Shown here in pieces: positions 1 through 10,852 of a stretch of 64,000 bases of DNA (its first letter is position 1; each line of letters begins with the position of its first letter). The position numbers were made by a program, and so were the translations under genes. The notes under the pieces are model-generated. The model was given only the letters and a program-made list of their open reading frames with translations, was not told the DNA's origin and did not search any database. This DNA is from Aradus depressus (Eukaryota; Arthropoda; Insecta; Hemiptera; Aradidae), in NCBI GenBank assembly GCA_963662175.1, contig OY759215.1, forward strand, positions 52,407,213 through 52,471,212. The letters run 5' to 3'.

Positions 1-26
1 CCACTTGCCTTCTGTCCCAAATTAGT

Positions 27-321
27 TGGTTATTATTCCCGGGCTATAACTACGAAGTCAAATCGCCTACTACCAGAGCACTCATTCGTCGCTCTGGTGG
101 ACATGAGCCCAACTGCTAATTTAATCGCTTAGGGTCTTTAACGAGCACCTGACATTGTACATGCTCGGGACCATCGCTTAACTTCCTATCCGAAGAAGCT
201 CAAGGTTTCAAAGTTTTTTCACCTTCCAGATAAAAAGGGCCTTCCTCGGCCTGGTTTGGAACCCGCGATCTTGAACTCAAAAGGCAAGTACGCTACCTCT
301 GAGCTACCGGCATCCTCTATT
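27..321 (-). mobile_element. SINE-A copy, diverged
   Basis: A tRNA-derived SINE on the minus strand. The body reads from the tail (left) to the tRNA-like head (right), ending in the B-box/A-box region and GAGCTACCGG. CAAATTAGT occurs on both sides (18-26 and 322-330), a 9-bp target duplication. It is more diverged than most copies here and has lost part of the centre. Confidence 0.8.
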
Positions 322-404
322 CAAATTAGTCTTCTAATAATAATCATAATATGATTATATTATATAGTGGTGAAAATAATGAAGAGTCTAACAAAAAAAA
401 AGAT

Positions 405-625
405 GCACATGTTTTGATCATTTTCGCGATGATGTCTGTGTTTGTGTATATGATTAGAACTTTGTGAAAGCTCTACCGCAGAAAGAATTTTGTGGCTATG
501 AACTTGAAATTTGAAATGAAGTGCTCTAACTTAGATGTGATTAGAGTTTGAAATGGACGAAAAATAAGACCTCTTTACTTCAGTATATTTTACACTTTAC
601 CGCTTATATTCATTACCTAATCAAA
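405..625. repeat. DR2 fragment
   Basis: This resembles the part of DR2 that follows the CCCCTGAACAT block (compare 35290-35420): GATCATTTTCGCGATGATG, then AGAACTTTGTGA and a block ending near TTTACACTTTACCG. No coding potential is seen. Boundaries are approximate. Confidence 0.5.
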
Positions 626-796
626 AATTTATTCAAATAAAAATTGTATAAAAAAAATAATTGGCATTGTTATGAAATAATTTTTTTTCGAAAGTCGCGT
701 CTGCACTATACATGCCTTTACTGAAATTTATTGTGCACTCTTTGGAGATCCATCCTATCCTGGATCCATTTATAAAATGCCTCTGCGCAAAACCCC

Positions 797-859
797 ACTT
801 TTTTCCCCTACTGACAGAGACGTTATAATATAACGTCTCTGTCAGTAGGGGAAAAAAGT
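797..859. repeat. Perfect 30-bp palindrome with 3-nt loop
   Basis: Positions 797-826 are the exact reverse complement of 830-859, leaving AAT as the loop. The arms contain CCCCTACTGACAGAGACG. Such a long perfect hairpin is either recent or held by mutual correction of the arms. No known element was recognised in it. Confidence 0.95.
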
Positions 860-874
860 AAAAAGCCTTTGATA

Positions 875-1103
875 GAAAAGTGACACAAATCAAAAATCAT
901 CCTAACTCACAACTGGCGTCTTTCTATAAAACAGTATTGTGATCTCGGTAAATAGTAAAGCGACACTTCTGCTCTCTGGTGACAAAACTGTAAAATTACA
1001 GTTGTGTCGTTTTTCCACATAAAAATATTGGCTTCTTGGGTTCATCATGATCAATTATCGCAAAAAAGTTTTGTAATGTCATTTTTGACTTGTGTCACTT
1101 TTC
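875..1103. repeat. Foldback (MITE-like) element
   Basis: The arms at 875-900 (GAAAAGTGACACAA...) and 1076-1103 are near-perfect inverted repeats about 175 bp apart. The interior has no open frame of note. This is probably a small non-autonomous DNA element; no target duplication was identified. Confidence 0.5.
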
Positions 1104-1109
1104 TGTGAA

Positions 1110-1342
1110 CGGAGCAAAGAGGAAGTTATGTAATCGGTAGGAATTTTGATGTTGCGTTTTCACCGAAATTGTCGGGGGTTTCTGACCCCCTGAATTCAGA
1201 AATGGTATTTGTGGAAGCGATAACTCCTGATAGAATGAATATATCGACACGAAATTTTATTCATAACTTCAAAAGAATGGCACCTATTAATTTCCTGCAA
1301 AATCGACCGAATCAGAAAGGGGGCTCGACTCAAAAACTCTAA
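1110..1342 (+). repeat. DR1 copy, partial
   Basis: It begins with the DR1 start motif (GAGGAAGTTATGTAATCGG) and runs through the CCCCCTGA, GATAGAATGAAT and GGGGGCTCGACTCAAAAAC blocks. It ends before the closing module. Confidence 0.8.
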
Positions 1343-2428
1343 ATAACATTGGTTAATGAATGTTTCGTTCACAACTTTTTGTATGTGGATTCCGAAGTCA
1401 ACTGTTCGTGTCTATTTTTGCTAGGGATTAGCGGATAGATATGAGTGAACTTCCCCCCACTCTAGAACCACCAAGCTCGTCTCGAACCAGTGCCAAAATA
1501 GCTCTCGTGACAGAAGTACGGTCTTACAAGGCGTATTGTGTGAAATTATTGGTTACTCAGTGTGTGAAAGTACAAGTGGTACTTCGCTTCTTATGTAGTT
1601 TTCATCGTGGGAAACCGTTCATAATGTGTTAATTACGTTTTCTCAGTTTATGTTTGCTCATAGACAAACGAGCTGTCAAGCCCTGTTCTAATTAATACAA
1701 GCCTGGCCAGGCAATATACATTAATTCAATATATCAGTGTTCCCCCTTTATTATGTACCTTATGGATTCGTCTAAATCCAGTTTCAAGAGAGCCACAAAT
1801 CGGTCATTTTTTTAGAAAATTGTCATTTTATGTTAAGTTTCTTGTGGGGGGAAGTACATTCCTGGTAATTCACCGACAACTTTTGTTATCTGAATTATTT
1901 ATCTACAACAATTTTAGAGTGCATATGTAGTAAGAATATAGTATGTACGGCCGTGCTTCTTATTACTAAACAACGTCTGATCCCAAGGTGGACATTGTGA
2001 ATCTGACCACGAGTATGGAAGGAAGCCAACACGCAAGGGACTGACGAAAGTGAGACCAAACAACGTATCTGTGAAGAGTTGGAAAGTGAACCGATACGAC
2101 ACGCTATGAATTAAACAGGCCCTTTCAACTCTTCAATGGCCTTCTCTCCTGTCATCTTCTCCGTGGCACTCTTCACTGCCTCTTGACTGAACGAGACATT
2201 TTCAGGATGTCACCGAGGATAATTGAAGGATATACCCCAATCACTCTTAAGAGGCCCATTGTGTAAACAACATCCTTCAGTCATATCGTTCATCAAGAGG
2301 ATACTGACTTTCGCAAGAGGTGGCACTTGTGAAATAGTATACTTCGGTTGCACCTATCCACAAATAGGCATTCCCTTTACATTTTTTGTGAAAATGTAAA
2401 AAAACTATAAACATAAAAAAAAAAATAG
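1343..2428. other. No recognised gene; one DR1 end
   Basis: I recognise nothing except a DR1 closing end at about 1846-1877 (GGAAGTACATT, then ATTCACCGACAAC). Short open frames here have no family features. Confidence 0.5.
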
Positions 2429-2740
2429 TAGTCGGTAAATCATTAGCAATGTACTTCCCCAGCATGAATTAATCAACAAGTTTCTGCTCTCACTCTAAAA
2501 CCGATCGACCATCTTGACTAAAAATCAATTTGCCTTATGTTATATCATTACATCGGCAGTTATTAAGATTTTTGAGTTGAGCCCCCTCTAACAACCTCTT
2601 TTCTTTGGCCGATTTATCTGAAAATCAATAGGCGTTGTCCTTATGGGGATCGATATGCACATATAAAATTTTGCTTTGACACGTTTATTCCATCAGGAGT
2701 TAGTTATCTTGAAATCAGGGGGTTCATATACTTAACCTCC
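2429..2740 (-). repeat. DR1 copy, partial
   Basis: It opens with the DR1 end hairpin region and CTTCCCCAGCATGAATTAATC, then ACATCGGCAGTTATT, TTTGAGTTGAGCCCCCT and the AATAGGCGTTGTCCTTATGG module. The stretch from 2741 to 2949 is a more degraded continuation. Confidence 0.8.
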
Positions 2741-2949
2741 AATTTCTGATTTAACTTATATATAGTTTGTAATGGAAGTATCAACATGAAATTTTATTTT
2801 TGAATTCAAAGCTCCATGAGCACTTGTCCTATCAATGAATAAAACAAAATTTGTTAAATTTTTTGATAGAACTTCGCTCAACACGAAAACCCCCTACCCG
2901 TGTTGAAGTATGTATTGACACAATTATTATGAGAATTCAGAATTCCCTG

Positions 2950-3619
2950 ATTTTTTTTTTTTTTTATATTCTTTATATTTTGAGTATTTACAATCAGTAT
3001 AAACTATATGTAAATTTGATGAATGATATTAAACATTAGATAAATTAAAAAAAAAAAAAAATCAAAAATATATAGGTACAACGAAAGCGTATGATTATGT
3101 ACAAAATAATAGGTAAAAAAAAAATATATATATATACATATACATAATAAAGTAATAATGGTCTCTGCAATTTAAATAATAATAAACATAAACATAAAAC
3201 AATAATAATAAATTCTAAGTTGAGAAACGCGGACATATTGGGGAAACTTGTAATAAATAAATAAGTTTGTTTTATTTATTTAATAATAATAAAGATAAAA
3301 TAAAATGAACATGAAAGTCCTTCAACTCGAGACCCCACGAAACGCCCCCGGTTCTCTGTCATCCCTCCAACTTAATGGGGGCAGGGGAGGCCGCAGTGGC
3401 TCGAGTGATCCCCCCTGACTTCTCGCCCCGCCAATCACTGCCCAGCAGTGGAGGCAGGCCAAGAAGAAGGAGAGTTGAAGGTAAGAGGATTACATGAGGG
3501 TAGAAGCTGGTCATCACCGGCACTCCCAAAATATTGTTGCTGGATTACAGTAGCAGGTCTCTCGGCCCAGCGCCGCCTCAGGCTTCGGGGAGGATTATCT
3601 GGATGGAAATGAGATGACT
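2950..3619 (-). mobile_element. LINE-A 3' end, 5'-truncated
   Basis: The 3' end of a Jockey-clade LINE on the minus strand. The poly-T at 2950-2965 is the A-tail. The body matches the 3' UTR and last codons of the copy at 61307-63214, including the block complementary to CCCATTAAGTTGGAGGGATG and the GAGACCTGCTACTGTA stop region. The RT is absent. An internal A-run at about 3046-3060 reflects a T-rich stretch in the UTR, not a second tail. Confidence 0.85.
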
Positions 3620-3635
3620 AAGTGGCCTATCTATT

Positions 3636-3960
3636 TGTAACCAAATGGGGAAGTACATTGACCAACTTATTGTTTTTTTTACACAATTACCATTTAGTTT
3701 CCACCTTCCATTTTCTCATCTCGACCATAAAAAAAAAAGGTCGGTGAATCACTGGAAATGTTATGCTAATGAATAAGTATCGTCCTTATGTGGTTTTGAA
3801 TTCACATTGAGATTTGACAGACGACATTTTTTTTTTTTCATATTTTGAACATGGAAGTCGGAAAACTTTAAGTTCCGTTGAAAACACGGCATCGAAATTT
3901 TGACCGATTACATAACTTCCTCTATACTTCGCATAGCTGAGGTTTGGTTTGCTTTTGATC
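3636..3960 (-). repeat. DR1 fragments
   Basis: A DR1 closing end lies at 3645-3665 and a minus-strand copy at 3741-3953. The latter has the end hairpin, the module around ATCGTCCTTATGTGG, and the terminal block TTGACCGATTACATAACTTC. Confidence 0.7.
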
Positions 3961-4527
3961 CAACGGCGCATAGCAACCATAAACGTCGGTATCCGAAAGA
4001 GCTGACTTCCCCTTTCCAAGATAGAATTATTATCCTCGCCCCTGATTTATAAAGTAGAGCTGTCTGTTCGTTTATCCATAGTTCTTGGATTAAAAATTGT
4101 TAAACTCCAATCAATAAATGGATCAGCGTTCAAAACGGTAGAAGGAATTATAGTTGCAATTTAAGCTTCATTCAACCCGAGAACATGAGTGTTTATTCGA
4201 GCATAACATCGCACACCAATAATGAACTACATTCAAGAAAACAACATTTTTCAAATCAATTACATCAAAGGCCAAAAACGTGTGAATGAATATTAAGGAA
4301 AAAAAAAAAAATAATAATAATAATAATGTTCATTAAATCCAGGTTGTCTGTACGGGGTTGTGTTCTAAAAGATTCTAACGGTCCAATGTGGGGAAGTTTG
4401 TTATACAGGTGATTAGACATGGAAGTCAGAGAGACGAAACCGGTTCAGACCACCTGACACGCACGTCAGACACTTTAGAACAATTTGGAACAACATGAGG
4501 TGCAAAAAGTGTACAGAAGAAATAGGA
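3961..4527. other. No recognised feature
   Basis: AT-rich DNA with no family match that I can support and no long open frame. Confidence 0.4.
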
Positions 4528-4604
4528 AAAAATATGTGATGTAGCCATTACAGGACTTTCTTATACCAGTCACTTTTGTACACATCACTCAAATTCTTAT
4601 TGGC
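4528..4604. repeat. DR2 arm
   Basis: It contains the DR2 terminal block ACAGGACTTTCTTATACCAG, also seen near 5780, 30385, 32230, 32530 and 44350. It is cut off by the hAT insertion that starts at 4613. Confidence 0.6.
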
Positions 4605-4612
4605 ATTACTGG

Positions 4613-5276
4613 CAGTGCCGGCGCAACGCGAGGCCCTGGGCCGTGGACTTTTCGCGAGGCCTTCGCGGTTAAAATTAAATTTCAGCTCAAGGTTTCACCT
4701 CAAGTAACATTTGGGAAGTAAGTTCGTAGTAATACTGCGAATTCTTCGAATAATCATCATCATTTAATATTATTGTTATGGTATTTGTCAATCGATACTC
4801 CATTGAATGGTTTTTTTTATCATTTTCAGAATAATATACTGATTACTGCAGACGATCAGAATTGTTTTATTCAATATCTCGTGTTCTTAAGGATATTATC
4901 AGAAGAAATATTTTTACATTCGTGGCATGCGATAATTAGTTTGATCAAATACATTTCAATTTAGACATATAAGTTAACCTTGCGAGCTTTTTGTTTTGCA
5001 AATGTGTCGATGACAGTGTCGAAATCAGTAGTACGCGAAATATCCTTTTCGATTGACAAAATTGCGAGCGATGTCAAGCGATCCTGAGCCAAAGTTGATC
5101 TCAAATAGTTTTTGATTAATTTCAATTTTGAGAACGATCTTTCAGCACTCGCTCAAAGATATGGGAATGGTCAATAAAATTCTATATCCAATTTTTTTAA
5201 TTTACAAGCGCGAGGCCTTTTTTAGAGCGAGGCCCTGGGCGGTGGCCCAGGTTTGCCGCACCTAAAACCGCTACTG
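4613..5276 (-). mobile_element. hAT element, internally deleted (hAT-1)
   Basis: A 664-bp element bounded by an 8-bp target duplication ATTACTGG (4605-4612 and 5277-5284), the hAT length. The ends are related inverted repeats starting CAGTGCCGG and, from the other strand, CAGTAGCGG. GGCCCTGGGC blocks lie inside both ends. All of the transposase is gone except the C-terminal dimerisation region. Confidence 0.88.
4970..5152 (-). pseudogene. hAT transposase C-terminal dimerisation domain, remnant
   Basis: The minus strand reads as the hAT C-terminal dimerisation region of the ZMYM1/TTF-type group: an ASAERSFSKLKLIKNYLRST block, then RLTSLAILSIE, then VIDTFAKQKARK. This region mediates transposase oligomerisation. 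The catalytic RNase-H-like core and the BED/TTF zinc finger are missing, so the product could not transpose DNA. The frame is open over about 60 codons. It lies inside a hAT element with intact ends, so it was retained by internal deletion. Confidence 0.8.
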
Positions 5277-5284
5277 ATTACTGG

Positions 5285-5734
5285 GTTCATGAAAGTAATG
5301 TATGTCTCATCTATTTTAGTAAAGCAGATTTAAACTATGCTCAGTTTATTGAATATGTAAATGGACGAAATTACAAAAGTTTAATTAACTATTGCAAAGC
5401 CGCCTGGAATTATAGATTTGAGCTGGTTTCAGAGTTTAATAATTAGTGATATATAAACAGCAAGATGTTTTTTTATTTTTATTTGTTGTTAGTTTTTTTT
5501 AAAGGATCATTTAGGTTAATTTTGTAAATTACTGCATTTGTATTTGTATTTGAATTATATGTGTGAGTAGAAATAGAAGAGATAACCCCTCAGACGGTCA
5601 ATTTGACCATGAGTATTGTCGGTCAATATTATTATTATTAATGTATTGGCCTCACCAGTCGTCTTTGTTTCATTGTAGGGCAAATTTTCCGAGAGTGACT
5701 TTTTCACAACCAGTAATACCAGTATAAAAAAATT
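5285..5734. other. No recognised gene
   Basis: AT-rich DNA. No supported family apart from a short run of DR1-like wording at 5588-5620. Confidence 0.4.
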
Positions 5735-6505
5735 TGAGAGGGGGGAGGATCAGAGAGAAATGAACTGTACAAAAGAGGTCGGTATAAGAAAGTCCCATAA
5801 CGAGCACATTAGATAAATTTAATAAAAAACTACCAATAATAAAATCATATTTCAAAATGCGTTGCTAACCGTTACAATTTAAACATTTATTAGAAATGAA
5901 AACTGACATAATTGCAGAGATATTGTGAAATAATTCAAATGGACTTGAAAAAATACGTTTTTTCAAGTCCATTTATTAGAAATATTTCCTACAGATTTAT
6001 TTTGTGGTATTCTGGGGCGCTAAAACTTTGGTCGTATTGATCCTATCTCAAATTAGACATTTTTCTATATAATTGACTGTTTTCGTGAAAATTGAACCAA
6101 AATATTTTAAAAAATGGGTTAAAAACGACATTTTCAGGATATATGTGGCGCACCAAATGACCTACGAAATATTGTATCTACTGCATATAAGATATACCTT
6201 TTAATTTTCTCCAAAACTTTTATTTAAAGAGATGTCTGATTAAGTGATAAATATAAGCAGTATCTTGTAGGTCTCAAAGTAAAGTAGTCTCAATTCACAT
6301 CCGATTTTGGCCAAAAAACCAATCAGATCTAAGTTAGCACATGTGACTTCTTCATTACAAATTTCTATTTTTACGCGCTGTAGACAGACATCATCGCGAA
6401 AAGGGTTAAAACATATTCAGGGGACCTTGAAACGGGAAAAACCGTTGAAAACTATACTGAATTGATTTTCGCGCGATTACTATACTTTCTTAGAATATAG
6501 GTAGA
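5735..6505 (+). repeat. DR2, longest continuous copy
   Basis: It starts at TTTGAGAGGGGGG, followed by GGTATAAGAAAGTCCC, the ACTACCAATAATAAAA block, the TTCTGGGGCGCTAAAACTTTGG block and AAAGTAGTCTCA. It closes with CCGTTGAAAAC, then GCGCGATTACTATAC and a hairpin (TACTTTCTT...AAGAAAGTA). There is no coding potential. The closing ~90 bp resembles the DR1 terminus. Confidence 0.65.
5937..5974. repeat. Perfect 17-bp hairpin, TACG loop
   Basis: AAATGGACTTGAAAAAA (5937-5953) is the exact reverse complement of 5958-5974, with a 4-nt loop. It lies inside DR2; related copies do not obviously carry it, so it may be specific to this copy. Confidence 0.9.
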
Positions 6506-6589
6506 AGAAAGTAAAATAATAATTAATGAGAAAGTTAAACTTTGCGAAACTAAAAAATATCACATGTGACTCTTGGCAGCGCAGTGGGG

Positions 6590-7460
6590 ACTCTCTTCTT
6601 TATTTACTTTTATTTACAAATAGCTATTTACAACTGTATTCACATGAATACAACAAGCAAATATGCTGATAAAGAGGTAATGGCAATGTCAAAATGTCAT
6701 GAGGGGAGAAATCACCCAGTGGTGATACTCCATAGTCACTGGTTTTCTCTCGTTTTTAACTAATCACTGTCACTGTCACTGCTTCTGATCAGGAGATCTC
6801 TAGGCCATTGACGCTTAAGCCGTCGTTGGGGAAGTATGGCAGAGGGCACGGACTAGAGGATTATTGTGGGAACTAAGAAGGGAAAATAATTTTTTATATT
6901 TGGATTTAGCGACTTCAGTAATGAAAGGTACTTTAAGGTCAGTGTGAAGGGTTTTGTTGGAGACGTAGTAAGGAGCATTGGCTATTGTACGAAGGATTTT
7001 GGATTGAAGGGATTGGATGCGCTGGAGATTGGAAGCCTTGGCAGAACCCCAGAGTTCAAGTCCGTAAGTCCACATAGGTTTGAGTATTGAGTTGTATATA
7101 AGTCGTTTTGTTGTCAAAGTTAGTTTGGATCTTTTGTCTAGTAGTCTTAGTAGAAGTTTATAACGTCTGTTCATTTTTTGTCTTTTCAGTCTCTGTGAGG
7201 ATTCCAAGTTAGTCGTTTGTCAAGCATGAGGCCTAGGTAGCGGACTTCGTTTTTTAAAGGGATGGGATTTTGGTTAAGGTACACTGGAGGGCAGGTATAT
7301 TTTCGACGAAGGGTGAAGACGATGTGAACTGATTTTTGGGGACTCTCTTCAGAAAAATAAATTTGGCTACGCCATGTAATTCCTTGTTTTTCCCTACGCC
7401 ATTCTAAAAAGTGAAAGTTCTTAAAAGGCTCTCTAAAATCATTAAATTTATGCTCCACCT
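6590..7460 (-). mobile_element. LINE-B copy, 5'-truncated
   Basis: A Jockey-clade LINE on the minus strand. The 3' UTR lies at about 6590-6814, including the block complementary to TTGCTTGTTGTATTC that recurs at 44970. The coding remnant lies at 6815-7458. LINE-B differs from LINE-A in sequence and in its UTR. Confidence 0.75.
6815..7458 (-). pseudogene. Jockey-clade reverse transcriptase C-terminal part (LINE-B)
   Basis: Two minus-strand frames join by a frameshift near 7190-7207. The first has the end of the RT palm (SVHIVFTLRR, then NEVRYLGLMLDKRLTWNPH). The second has the Jockey C-terminal region: RLLDKRSKL, LKPMWTYGLELWGSA, RIQSLQSKILRTIANAPYYV, LHTDLKVPFI, then a stop. These are thumb and connection motifs of a non-LTR retrotransposon polymerase that copies its own RNA at a nicked target. 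The catalytic FADD box and the endonuclease are absent. Confidence 0.82.
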
Positions 7461-7904
7461 GACTATGTGCCCCACTAGACGACTAGTTTCATTTTTGAAG
7501 CAGCGCGAATATTCCGGAGATCTTATAATAATTTCGAATGTACAATTTCGCTCTAATTAACCTCCACTATGCGACTTTTGACTGTTTTATTTACATAAGG
7601 CCATTGAAGAACTAATGGGCATTCTACAGGTTGGCAGAAGGCACTTGGCTTTTCTGTCGATTGTCCTGACACGATCCTGTATTGATTTTAATATTGACAA
7701 AATTATTCTCATCACGTACCTGAGAAACCTTCAATTAAATATCCTACACGAATATGTAATTAAATATTTTGGGTTTCATGTAGCTTGGATTCTTTATGTG
7801 GGAGCTAGACGCTGTCCACAGACACACGACCAAGTATATAAATATAAAACTATAAGTATGTCTGTATGTTTGTGTTTTTATTTATTTAAAAAAATGTATT
7901 GTGA
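7461..7904. other. No recognised feature
   Basis: The open frame at 7615-8037 starts in unrecognised DNA and runs into SINE-A, so it is not treated as a gene. Confidence 0.45.
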
Positions 7905-8202
7905 TTCATACTCGGGCTTTAACTGCTACATCATATCGCCTACTACCAGAGCGCTCTTTCGTCACTCTGGTGGACATGAGCCCAACTCTACTGTGGGAGT
8001 TCTAAATTTTGCCTACCCTAAACTTTTATTCACCTAGGGTAGGGGTATTTAACGAGTACCTGACATCGTACAGGCTCGGGACCATCGCTTAATGTTCCAT
8101 TCGAAGGACGGCGTGCTTAAGTTTATTTTACCTCCCAGATAAAATAAACTAAGGGTCTCGGCCGGGTTTCGAACCCACGAGCTCAGAAGGCAAGCATATC
8201 AA
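7905..8202 (-). mobile_element. SINE-A copy
   Basis: A clear minus-strand SINE-A from the tail side (CTCGGGCTTTAACTGC) through the hairpin (TTTATTTTACCTCCCAG) to the B-box (GGGTTTCGAACCC). The A-box end of the head is degraded. Confidence 0.88.
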
Positions 8203-8885
8203 TATGCCAGAGAAGTTTAAGAAACATATTAAATTAAGGTTAAGACGATTAAGTTATGTAAGAAGGTTAAGTTTTCTCAACTTAATCTACTTAGTTGTGC
8301 TTACCCGATTTGACTGATTTGACTAAAATCAATAGTTGGCTTATATACTTCTGAATCCTCATACATAAAAATATATAATTTCATATGTAAATGTAGTTGG
8401 ACGGAGCAACGACTAAAATAATAGGGTGAAGTTATTTCTCCGAATTAATGAGTTGGGGTAGGTGAGTTTAGTGCATTGAGGAAGTGTGATGTGAGCCTGC
8501 CTGTACTATTTGTCATGCACGGTGCACCTTGCTGATGATACACTTAGTTGATCAGTAGGCAGCATATTAACTGCATTAGCATCATGCTGCCCTTGACATT
8601 ACTCAACCGTGATGTCACGACACAATCCTTAAATGCGACCTGTATGGTCATCATGCATTTTGTCTGTCTGTATGTGTTCATTGAAACCGTGCTAAGCGTC
8701 TTATTCACATGGAATTTTGGTATCCAGTTTTTTTCTTTATGGCGTTAAAAAGGCAATACCATAAGTTAACTTTATGGAGTTATGAAAGTAATGAAGTAAA
8801 TCCCGTACCTCGGGCAAGTAAGACCAACATAAAAAAACATGTTAAGCAGGAATATATTGAAAATCAAAACCCCATAACAAAGGTA
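8203..8885. other. Traces of DR1, otherwise unrecognised
   Basis: Weak DR1 wording occurs at about 8320-8400 (AAAATCAATAGTTGGCTTATA) and at about 8450-8500. No gene is supported. Confidence 0.4.
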
Positions 8886-9122
8886 CATATCAAATTTTCG
8901 AGAAATCGACCGAAGGGAAGAGAGATAACGGAAGGGAGCTCGACTCAAATACCCCAGTAACCGCCGATGTAATGAATATCGACTCAAAATTCAGTATGAA
9001 TATTCAGAAACCACTATGTAAGTCGAATATTGAGTTTTAGTCAAATCGACATTGGCTTTGGAGGGAGAGCGAAAACATAATTGAGTAATTCGTGCTGTAC
9101 TTTGCCGATGGTGCACCGATTT
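8886..9122 (+). repeat. DR1 copy, closing half
   Basis: Contains TCGACCGAAGGGAAGAG, GGGAGCTCGACTCAAATACC, CCGATGTAATGAAT, ATTCAGAAACCACTATGTAA, GGAGGGAGAGCGAAAAC and the end around GCCGATGGTGCACCGA. Confidence 0.8.
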
Positions 9123-9602
9123 TTTTTTTTGACATGATTATTTTTCCCTTGCATTTAGTCTGCATTGTTGTTAAATAGTGTAGAAGACATTGTTTCGTTG
9201 TGGAGAATCAACTTAGAATAGACGAGGGACTGGACAGCACGATGTGACATTGCCCTGTCGAGGCCATGCAATTCACCTGCGTAGCAGACAAGGTTATCAG
9301 GTGCTCATAGCTCATATTACTTCAGTGTACGCAATCCTCACTACAGTTGGTACATCTCTAATATTGCACAAAATCTGTCAAAAACGTGCACGATTTCATT
9401 ATATCATCTTTAGTATAACAACAAGTGGTCTAATATCTCCAAAAACAAAAACAAAAAAAACAAATCATAGTGTACTTTTTCAAAATACAGATTCACCGCA
9501 TCTTAGTTCATTATTATCTATTTAGAAAATAGTTGTAATAAATTGTAATAAATATTGCGTTTTACAATGTAAATTTTCAAAATAAAGGCGATATAGGAAA
9601 TG
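9123..9602. other. No recognised feature
   Basis: AT-rich, with no match to the local families. Confidence 0.4.
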
Positions 9603-9725
9603 GCACTAGGCCTAGTGTTGCCAGATTCTTGACTACAACATATCGTACCGAGATATCGAAAATTATCGTACGATTATCGTACGGTGAAAAATGAAATTAT
9701 CGTACGTTTTATCGTACAATTTTTT
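9603..9725. repeat. Palindrome plus TATCGTAC cluster
   Basis: CACTAGGCCTAGTG (9603-9616) is a perfect 14-bp palindrome. It is followed by GTTGCCAG and several copies of TATCGTAC within about 80 bp. It could be a terminal region of an unidentified DNA transposon, but no partner end was found. Confidence 0.5.
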
Positions 9726-9850
9726 TTTTTTTAAGTACAAAAAAATCGTACTAAATGATTATACAAGTTTCTTATTAAAATTAAAAATTAAAAAAATCAT
9801 GTTTAATCGTAGACTATATGAACTTTGTTTATTTCAATAATAATTCTTAC

Positions 9851-9873
9851 GGGGGGGGGGGGGGGGGGGGGGG
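9851..9873 (+). repeat. G23 homopolymer
   Basis: Twenty-three consecutive G in an AT-rich setting. It could form a G-quadruplex, and its length in the assembly is uncertain. Confidence 0.9.
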
Positions 9874-10117
9874 CTTGTATCCGCCGCAGCTACAACATGA
9901 ATATAAGCCTTGTTTTTATGAAAGCCACAAATTTAAACAATTCACCACATTTACATGTGGAACACTTTGAAGTAAGCGGCATGTGAGCTATGGAAAGTGG
10001 ACAAACAGAAACTGAAAGAAAAGAGTATCGAACCGAGCTAATGAGCTAACAATTACACACTAATAACTATAACTGAATTGATATAATAACATGAAGAAAC
10101 CAATATGGAAAATGGTG

Positions 10118-10852
10118 GATTACCGGCAATGTATTTTCCCCAGCATACATTATTCAACTAAGATTTCGCTATGAAGTCATATCACCTACTACCAGAGCGC
10201 TCTTTCGTCATTCTGGTGGAAATGAGCTCGACTCTACTGTGGGAGTCCTAAATTTTGCCTACTCTAACTTTTTATTCAGCTAGGGTAGTCTTTAACGAGT
10301 ACCCGACATCGTACAGGCTCGGGACCATCCGCTTAACATCCCATCCGAAGGACAGCGTGCTTAAGTTTATTTTACCTCCCAGATAAAATAAACTAAGGGC
10401 CTCGGCCGGGTTTCGAACCCACTATTTTGAGCTCAGAAGGCAAGCACTGAGCTACCGGCGCTGGTTAAAATATATATATATATTATACTCAGAAACTTCT
10501 GCATCCTCATACTAAATTACGATACATTCAATACATCGAAAGTCATTCATGTTATTGAGTCCTCTGGTGTCCTACCGTCTTTTTAGCCGATTCGGCTGAA
10601 ATTTGCTAACTGTCTTGCTTATGGAGTTTCGGATTCAAATATAAAGTATCATGTCGATACATTTATCATGACCACAGTTATTGGAGTTTTCGTGTAAAGC
10701 CCCCGCTGCCCGATATGGCTGATCAATGACGTCCTAATAGGGTTCTGGTCGCACATATAACATTCGCTGTTGATATATTCCTTTCTATCGGGAGTAATCG
10801 TGTCACACATAGGCATTTTTTTTACACTTTTGGAATCAGAAAATTTCTTTAA
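10118..10852 (-). repeat. DR1 copy split by SINE-A
   Basis: DR1 begins at 10118 (ATTACCGGCAATGTATTTTC), is interrupted by SINE-A, and resumes at about 10490 (CAGAAACTTCTGCATCCTCA). It continues through two internal modules to TTTTTTTACACTTTTGGAA near 10846. Confidence 0.8.
10168..10462 (-). mobile_element. SINE-A copy inside DR1
   Basis: Nearly complete: TATGAAGTCATATCACC through the central domain and hairpin to GAGCTACCGGCGC. A TA-rich microsatellite follows at 10468-10484. No clean target duplication was found. Confidence 0.88.

Noticed and set aside
7615..8037. 140-codon frame as a gene
   Set aside because: Its last third is antisense SINE-A, and the rest has no motif.
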